Positions 35,408-39,531 of a DNA stretch of 39,531 nt are shown in pieces; the first letter of the stretch is position 1, and each line of letters starts with the position of its first letter. Location: contig NZ_SMRQ01000037.1 in NCBI RefSeq assembly GCF_004359965.1, positions 1 through 39,531 on the forward strand. Reading direction: 5' to 3'. The position numbers were made by a program, and so were the translations under genes. The notes below the pieces were generated by a model that was given only the letters and a program-made list of their open reading frames with translations, was not told where the DNA came from and ran no database searches. The stretch comes from Cognatilysobacter segetis. GTDB taxonomy: Bacteria > Pseudomonadota > Gammaproteobacteria > Xanthomonadales > Xanthomonadaceae.

Positions 35408-36247
35408 TCAGCCGAACCGCCCGGTGATGTAGTCCTCGGTCTGCTGCTTCGAGGGATTGGAGAAGATCGTCTCGGTGGTGCCGTGCTCGACCAGCTCGCC
35501 CAGGTACATGAAGGCGGTGAAGTCGGAGATGCGCGCGGCCTGCTGCATGTTGTGCGTCACGATGACGATGGTGAAGTCGCGCTTGAGCTCGTCGACGAGC
35601 TGCTCGATGCGGCTGGTGGAGATCGGGTCGAGCGCCGAGGTCGGCTCGTCGAGCAGCAGGACGTCGGGCCGCAGCGCGACGGCGCGCGCGATGCACAGGC
35701 GCTGCTGCTGTCCGCCGGACAGGCCCAGCGCGCTCTGGCCGAGCTTGTCCTTGACCTCGTCCCACAGCGCCGCCTGGCGCAGCGCCTGCTCCACGCGGGT
35801 CTGCATGTCCGCCTTTGACAGGCGCTCGTGGTGGCGGATGCCGTAGGCGACGTTCTCGAAGATCGTCATCGGGAACGGCACCGGCTTCTGGAACACCATG
35901 CCCACCTTGCTGCGCAGGCGATTGAGCGGGTACTTCGGGTCGAGGATGTTCTCGCCGTCCAGCAGCACTTCGCCGCTCGCGACCAGCTTGGGATACAGCG
36001 CGTAGATGCGGTTGAAGACGCGCAGCAGCGTGGACTTGCCGCAACCCGACGGGCCGATCAGCGCGGTCACCCGCTTCTCGGGGATGTCGAGCGCGATGTT
36101 GCGGAGCGCGTGGAAGCGGTCGTAATGGAAATCGAGCCCGCGCGCGGCGAGCTTGACCGGCGACGCGGCCGCGGCCGCGTGCGGGGTCTCGAGCTGGAGG
36201 CGGGGAGCGTCGTTCATCGCGAGGTCCGGCGGAAGGGCGGCGTTCAT
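35408..36247 (-). CDS. pstB: Phosphate ABC transporter ATP-binding protein PstB
   Basis: 279 aa. PstB powers phosphate import. Walker A is GPSGCGKST (about 65-73), the signature [13 protein letters not shown] and Walker [14 protein letters not shown] follow, and the switch histidine is in VTHNM. An N-terminal 35-residue extension includes a second in-frame ATG at 36217. The ATG at 36247 is chosen because it shares a base with the pstA stop (TGATG), which favours coupled translation. Confidence 0.96.
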   Translation of the reverse strand: MNAALPPDLAMNDAPRLQLETPHAAAAASPVKLAARGLDFHYDRFHALRNIALDIPEKRVTALIGPSGCGKSTLLRVFNRIYALYPKLVASGEVLLDGENILDPKYPLNRLRSKVGMVFQKPVPFPMTIFENVAYGIRHHERLSKADMQTRVEQALRQAALWDEVKDKLGQSALGLSGGQQQRLCIARAVALRPDVLLLDEPTSALDPISTSRIEQLVDELKRDFTIVIVTHNMQQAARISDFTAFMYLGELVEHGTTETIFSNPSKQQTEDYITGRFG

Positions 36248-37095
36248 CAGTCGTGGGTGATCCGGTGGCGCGAGACGATGGCGCGGGCGACGAGGCTCAC
36301 CGCCAGCACGAACAGCATCAGGACGAACGCACCCGCCCACGCCAGCGAATGCCAGGCGTCGTAGGGGCTCATCGCGTACTGGAAGATCACCACCGGCACG
36401 TTGGCCATCGGCTGCGTGACGTCGGTCGACCAGTACTGGTTGTTGAGCGCGGTGAACAGCAGGGGTGCGGTCTCGCCGGAGATGCGGGCGAGCGCGAGCA
36501 GGATGCCGGTCGCGATGCCAGGCAGCGACGCGCGGTACAGCACCTGCATCACCACTTTCCATTGCGGGATGCCCAGCGACAGCGCGGCCTCGCGCATCTG
36601 CGTCGGCACCAGTCGCAGCATCTCGTCGGTGGTGCGCACGACCACCGGCAGCACGATGAAGGCGAGCGCGATCGCGCCGGCGAGGGCGGAGAAGTGGCCC
36701 ATCTTCGCGACCACCAGCGTGTAGACGAACAGGCCGAGCACGATCGACGGGGCCGACAGCAGGATGTCGTTGACGAAGCGGATGACGTCGCCGATGCGGC
36801 TGCGGTTGGCGTACTCGGCCAGGTAGGTGCCGGCGAGCACGCCGATCGGCGCACCCAGCAGGATGCCCATCGCGCTCATGAGTGCGCCGCCGAAGAACGC
36901 GTTCAGCAGACCGCCGTCTTCGCCGGGTGGCGGGGTCATCGCGGTGAACAGCGCGCCGTTCATCGAGGCGATGCCGTTGTGCAGCGTCGTCCAGAGGATC
37001 CAGACGAGCCAGAACAGCCCGAACACGGTCGCCACGACCGCCAGGGCCTGCGCGATCAGGTTCTTCGCGCGGCGCATTCCGTACAGCGGCAGCAT
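36247..37095 (-). CDS. pstA: Phosphate ABC transporter permease PstA
   Basis: 282 aa with about six membrane segments. PstA pairs with PstC to form the phosphate channel in the inner membrane. The binding-protein-dependent transport motif (EAA loop) is visible as [41 protein letters not shown], near the C-terminal third, is the PstA-type conserved segment. The start overlaps the pstC stop (TGATG), as does its stop with pstB, so the three are tightly coupled. Confidence 0.95.
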   Translation of the reverse strand: MLPLYGMRRAKNLIAQALAVVATVFGLFWLVWILWTTLHNGIASMNGALFTAMTPPPGEDGGLLNAFFGGALMSAMGILLGAPIGVLAGTYLAEYANRSRIGDVIRFVNDILLSAPSIVLGLFVYTLVVAKMGHFSALAGAIALAFIVLPVVVRTTDEMLRLVPTQMREAALSLGIPQWKVVMQVLYRASLPGIATGILLALARISGETAPLLFTALNNQYWSTDVTQPMANVPVVIFQYAMSPYDAWHSLAWAGAFVLMLFVLAVSLVARAIVSRHRITHD

Positions 37096-38057
37096 CAGTT
37101 GCCCTCCCGCTTCGACAGGCGCCGAAGCATCAGGCGCGCGACCGCCAGCACGACGAAGGTGACGAGGAACAGCACGAAGCCGAGCGCGATCAGCGCCGAA
37201 CGGTACTGCTCGGAGTCCGCTTCCGCGAACTCGTTGGCGATGGTCGCGGCGATTGAATTGCCCGGCATCAGCAGCGACGCCGTGAGTTCGTGCGCGTTGC
37301 CGAGTACGAACGTCACCGCCATCGTCTCGCCGAGCGCGCGGCCCAGGCCGAGGAAGATGCCGCCGATGACGGCCGAGCGGGTGTAGGGCAGCACGACGTC
37401 CCAGACGACCTCCCATCGCGTCGATCCGAGCGCGTAGGAGGACTCCTTCAGCCGGCCGGGCACGGTCAGGAAGACCTCGCGCATCACCGATGCGATGAAC
37501 GGGATGATCATGATCGCGAGCACGAGGCCCGCGGTGAGCATCCCGAGCCCGAGCGGCGGGCCCGCGAACAGCACCCCCACGCCTGGGAGCGTGCCGAGGT
37601 GCGCGTCGATCCACGGATAGACGTGCTCGGCGAGATAGGGCACGAGTACGAACAGGCCCCACATGCCGTAGATGATCGACGGGATGCCCGCGAGCAGTTC
37701 GATGGCCGTGCCCACCGGCCCGCGCAGCCACTTGGGCGCGATCTCCGTGAGGAACATCGCGATGCCGAAGCTCACAGGCACCGCGATCACCAGCGCGATC
37801 AGCGCGGTGACGAGCGTGCCGTAGATCGGAACCAGGGCGCCGAAGTCCTGACCCACCGGGTCCCAGGCGCGCGAGGTGAAGAAGCCGAGGCCGAACTTCG
37901 TGAACGTGGCGCGCCCGCCCCACAGCATGGAAAGCGCGGCGGCCGCGAGGGCGAGCAGCACGAACACGCCGGCGGCGGTGACGAGCCAGCGGAAGCCGCG
38001 GTCGGCCATCGCGTCGCGTGCGCCGGTATCGGCGAGAGGGGCGGGGATGGCGCTCAT
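37095..38057 (-). CDS. pstC: Phosphate ABC transporter permease PstC
   Basis: 320 aa with about six membrane segments. The EAA-loop equivalent ([22 protein letters not shown]) contacts Pst[18 protein letters not shown] is the PstC-type motif that follows, and [14 protein letters not shown] is the conserved mid-membrane stretch. The N-terminal 20 residues are hydrophilic. It follows pstS after an 87-base gap that contains a strong GC hairpin, and its stop overlaps the pstA start. Confidence 0.95.
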   Translation of the reverse strand: MSAIPAPLADTGARDAMADRGFRWLVTAAGVFVLLALAAAALSMLWGGRATFTKFGLGFFTSRAWDPVGQDFGALVPIYGTLVTALIALVIAVPVSFGIAMFLTEIAPKWLRGPVGTAIELLAGIPSIIYGMWGLFVLVPYLAEHVYPWIDAHLGTLPGVGVLFAGPPLGLGMLTAGLVLAIMIIPFIASVMREVFLTVPGRLKESSYALGSTRWEVVWDVVLPYTRSAVIGGIFLGLGRALGETMAVTFVLGNAHELTASLLMPGNSIAATIANEFAEADSEQYRSALIALGFVLFLVTFVVLAVARLMLRRLSKREGN

Positions 38058-38078
38058 GTCACCGAGGGCGTGCGACGA

Positions 38079-38106
38079 CCGCCGCGGCGCGCGTGCGCCG
38101 CGGCGG
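38079..38106 (-). terminator. Very stable hairpin between pstS and pstC
   Basis: A perfect 12-bp G-C stem CCGCCGCGGCGC / GCGCCGCGGCGG with a 4-base loop, lying in the pstS-pstC gap. It has no T run. In other bacteria such intercistronic hairpins lower downstream transcription or stabilise the upstream mRNA, which would make binding protein exceed channel subunits. Confidence 0.5.
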
Positions 38107-38144
38107 ATCGAGGGTGGAGGTCGCTCGTGGAGCAGCGGCGCGCA

Positions 38145-39221
38145 TCACTTGAACTGCGTCGACCAGTACGTCTCGACCTGCGCCACCAGCGCCGGCGGCA
38201 GCGGCACGTAGTTCAGCGATTCGGCCGTATTTCCGCCGTCGTGCAACGCCCAGCGGAAGAAATCGAGCGCCGCCTTCGAGCGCGCGGCGTCCTTCGGCTG
38301 CTTGTACATCAGGATGAAATTCGTCGCGGCGATCGGCCACGCCTGCGCGCCGGGCGCGTCGGTGATGACCACGCTGAAGTCCTTCGCGTTCGCCCAGTCC
38401 GCCGTGGCGGCCGCCGCCTGGAACGACGCGATGCCCGGCTGCACCCACTGGCCGGCCGCGTTGCGCATCTGCGCATGCGCCATTCCGTTCTCCGCGGCGT
38501 ACGCCAGCTCGACGTAGCCGATGGAGCCCTTGATCTGCTTCACGTAGGCGGCCACGCCTTCGTTGCCCTTGCCGCCGATGCCGGTCGGCCAGTTCACGGA
38601 CGTGCCTTCGCCGACCTTCGCCTTCCAGGCGGGGCTCACCTTGGAGAGGTAATTGACGAAGTTGAACGTGGTGCCCGAGCCGTCCGAGCGCTTGACCACG
38701 TTGATCTTCATCGACGGGAGCGCGACGCCCGGGTTGAGCTGCGCGATCGCGGCATCGTTCCAGGTCGTCACCTTGCCGAGGTAGATGTCCGCGAGCACGG
38801 GGCCGGTAAGCTTTAGCTGGCCCGCGGCGATGCCCGGCAGATTCACCACCGGCACGACGCCGCCGACGGCCGACGGGAACTGGCCGAGCCCGGCCTGCGC
38901 CAGCTCGTCGGCACCGAGCGGCTTGTCGCTGGAGCCGAAATCGACCGTGCCGGCCTTGATCTGCGCGATGCCGCCGCCCGAGCCGATCGACTGGTAATTG
39001 ATCTTGCTGCCGGTCTTCTGCGCGTACTCCGCCGACCACTTGGACAGCAGCGGGTAGATGAACGTGGCGCCGGCGCCGGTGATTTCGGCGTGCTTGGCGT
39101 CTGTAGCGGTTGCGGGCGCCGCGGCGGACGGCGTCTTGTCGGAGTTGCTGCCGCCGCCCGAGCAGGCGGACACGGCAACGGCAAGGGCGAGGGAAAGGGC
39201 GGCGAGGCGGGCGAGCTTCAT
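38145..39221 (-). CDS. pstS: Phosphate-binding lipoprotein PstS
   Basis: 358 aa. PstS binds inorganic phosphate in the periplasm and delivers it to PstCAB. A lipobox VSAC places the lipid on Cys20. The phosphate-contacting stretches are ITGAGATFIYPL, GSGGGIAQIKAGTVDFGSSDKPL and KRSDGSGTTFNFVNYL. The ATG at 39221 is chosen because it gives a proper signal peptide. A Pho-box array lies upstream. A second PstS-type protein ends just further upstream, so two binding proteins may serve one transporter. Confidence 0.95.
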   Translation of the reverse strand: MKLARLAALSLALAVAVSACSGGGSNSDKTPSAAAPATATDAKHAEITGAGATFIYPLLSKWSAEYAQKTGSKINYQSIGSGGGIAQIKAGTVDFGSSDKPLGADELAQAGLGQFPSAVGGVVPVVNLPGIAAGQLKLTGPVLADIYLGKVTTWNDAAIAQLNPGVALPSMKINVVKRSDGSGTTFNFVNYLSKVSPAWKAKVGEGTSVNWPTGIGGKGNEGVAAYVKQIKGSIGYVELAYAAENGMAHAQMRNAAGQWVQPGIASFQAAAATADWANAKDFSVVITDAPGAQAWPIAATNFILMYKQPKDAARSKAALDFFRWALHDGGNTAESLNYVPLPPALVAQVETYWSTQFK

Positions 39222-39265
39222 GGGCGTCTCCACGGTGCGGCCACGATGGCCGCTCATGGGCGCAC

Positions 39266-39271
39266 ATGTAA
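39266..39271 (-). promoter_or_regulatory. Possible -10 box of the pstS promoter
   Basis: TTACAT on the minus strand lies 10 bases downstream of the second Pho-box half, the spacing usual for PhoB-activated promoters that lack a good -35 box. Confidence 0.45.
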
Positions 39272-39281
39272 TGATCATTTC

Positions 39282-39318
39282 GTTACAGGGTCGTGACACC
39301 TGCCAGCGAATGTGACAG
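39282..39318 (-). promoter_or_regulatory. Tandem Pho boxes (PhoB binding) upstream of pstS
   Basis: On the minus strand, GTGTCAC-GACC-CTGTAAC (39299 down to 39282) has two PhoB half-sites 11 bases apart, as in the consensus CTGTCAT-4 nt-CTGTCAT. A weaker pair CTGTCAC-ATTC-GCTGGCA (39318 to 39301) precedes it. The start codon of pstS is 60 bases beyond. Phosphate limitation should turn the operon on. Confidence 0.7.
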
Positions 39319-39333
39319 CAGCCGCCCTAACGA

Positions 39334-39357
39334 CGACGGGCCCCGATGGGCCCGTCG
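39334..39357. terminator. Hairpin after the upstream pstS-like gene, probable terminator
   Basis: A perfect 10-bp stem CGACGGGCCC / GGGCCCGTCG with the loop CGAT. On the minus strand it lies 17 bases past the stop of the upstream PstS-like gene, with only a short T-containing tail. It sits upstream of the Pho boxes, so it would keep the two pstS genes on separate transcripts. Confidence 0.55.
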
Positions 39358-39374
39358 CCTGTAGCACCGCGTGA

Positions 39375-39531
39375 TCAGTACTTTGCGTTCGCGGCCCAGT
39401 AGGCCTCGATCTGCTTGATCAACGTGTCCGGCAGGGGCACGTAGTCCAGAGCGCGGGCCTGCGCGTCGCCGTTCGTATAGACCCAGCGGAAGAACTCGAT
39501 CGAGTTCTTGGCGCCGGCGGCGTTGCGCGGC
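39375..39531 (-). CDS. pstS: Second PstS-like phosphate-binding protein (C-terminal fragment)
   Basis: The last 52 residues of a protein that enters from the right edge. It ends NSIEFFRWVYTNGDAQ, ALDYVPLPDTLIKQIEAYWA and ANAKY. The pattern F-F-R-W then L-x-Y-V-P-L-P then E-A/T-Y-W matches the C-terminus of the complete PstS here (FFRWALHDGGN, LNYVPLPPALVAQVETYW), so this is a paralogue. Its signal peptide and ligand-binding residues are outside the window. The two genes lie in tandem on the same strand, separated by a hairpin and the Pho boxes. Confidence 0.88.
   Translation of the reverse strand, partial: PRNAAGAKNSIEFFRWVYTNGDAQARALDYVPLPDTLIKQIEAYWAANAKY

Overview
The window is very GC-rich chromosomal DNA, densely packed with housekeeping and accessory genes. 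It looks like a gammaproteobacterium of the Xanthomonadaceae/Lysobacteraceae (Lysobacter-like). This rests on the gene order ftsY-rsmD-coaD-YfhL ferredoxin, the rnr-rlmB pair, the pst-phoU operon and the protein sequences themselves. I could not run a database search, so the genus is an inference. No stretch longer than 300 bases lacks a gene, and I see no insertion sequence, prophage or CRISPR array.

Layout. 1-3942: start of ftsY (minus), then rsmD, coaD, a small lipoprotein, a 4Fe-4S ferredoxin and gamma-glutamyltransferase. 4012-6065: an AlkB-like dioxygenase, thpR-type RNA phosphodiesterase/ligase and a DUF72 protein. 6066-8872 (minus): a three-domain lipoprotein with an MliC-like lysozyme-inhibitor domain, and an M14 carboxypeptidase. 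8953-12224: glutathione S-transferase, rhomboid protease, small acetyltransferase, RluF-type pseudouridine synthase and a DUF3298-like lipoprotein. 12224-15690: a DNA-repair cassette with a stand-alone UdgX-type uracil-DNA glycosylase, a radical SAM/HhH protein and a DUF4130-UdgX fusion. 15745-17670: asparagine synthetase preceded by what looks like a complete transcription attenuator (35-codon leader with five Asn codons in six, then a 12-bp terminator). 17772-24187: a PAS/GGDEF/EAL protein, thiopurine methyltransferase and parC. 24402-24486: tRNA-Leu(CAG). 24683-26667: a small charged protein, a RES-domain protein and a CorA/ZntB-like transporter. 26707-30266: rnr, rlmB and a small membrane protein. 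30406-31781: ECF sigma factor and anti-sigma factor. 31797-34500 (minus): RNase T, then an HvfA/HvfB/HvfC-type RiPP metallophore cluster. 34710-39531 (minus): phoU, pstB, pstA, pstC, pstS and the end of a second pstS, with tandem Pho boxes upstream of pstS.

Three things stand out. (1) The putative Asn-sensing attenuator ahead of asnB: control codons, terminator and a possible antiterminator are all visible. (2) The HvfABC-like cluster, whose precursor carries six E-x-K/S-C-G motifs expected to be modified by the MNIO enzyme into copper-binding groups. (3) Two UdgX copies flanking a radical SAM protein, both retaining the histidine that cross-links to uracil in characterised UdgX. Gene functions are read from protein motifs and family knowledge. 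Promoters and RNA structures are predictions by eye.
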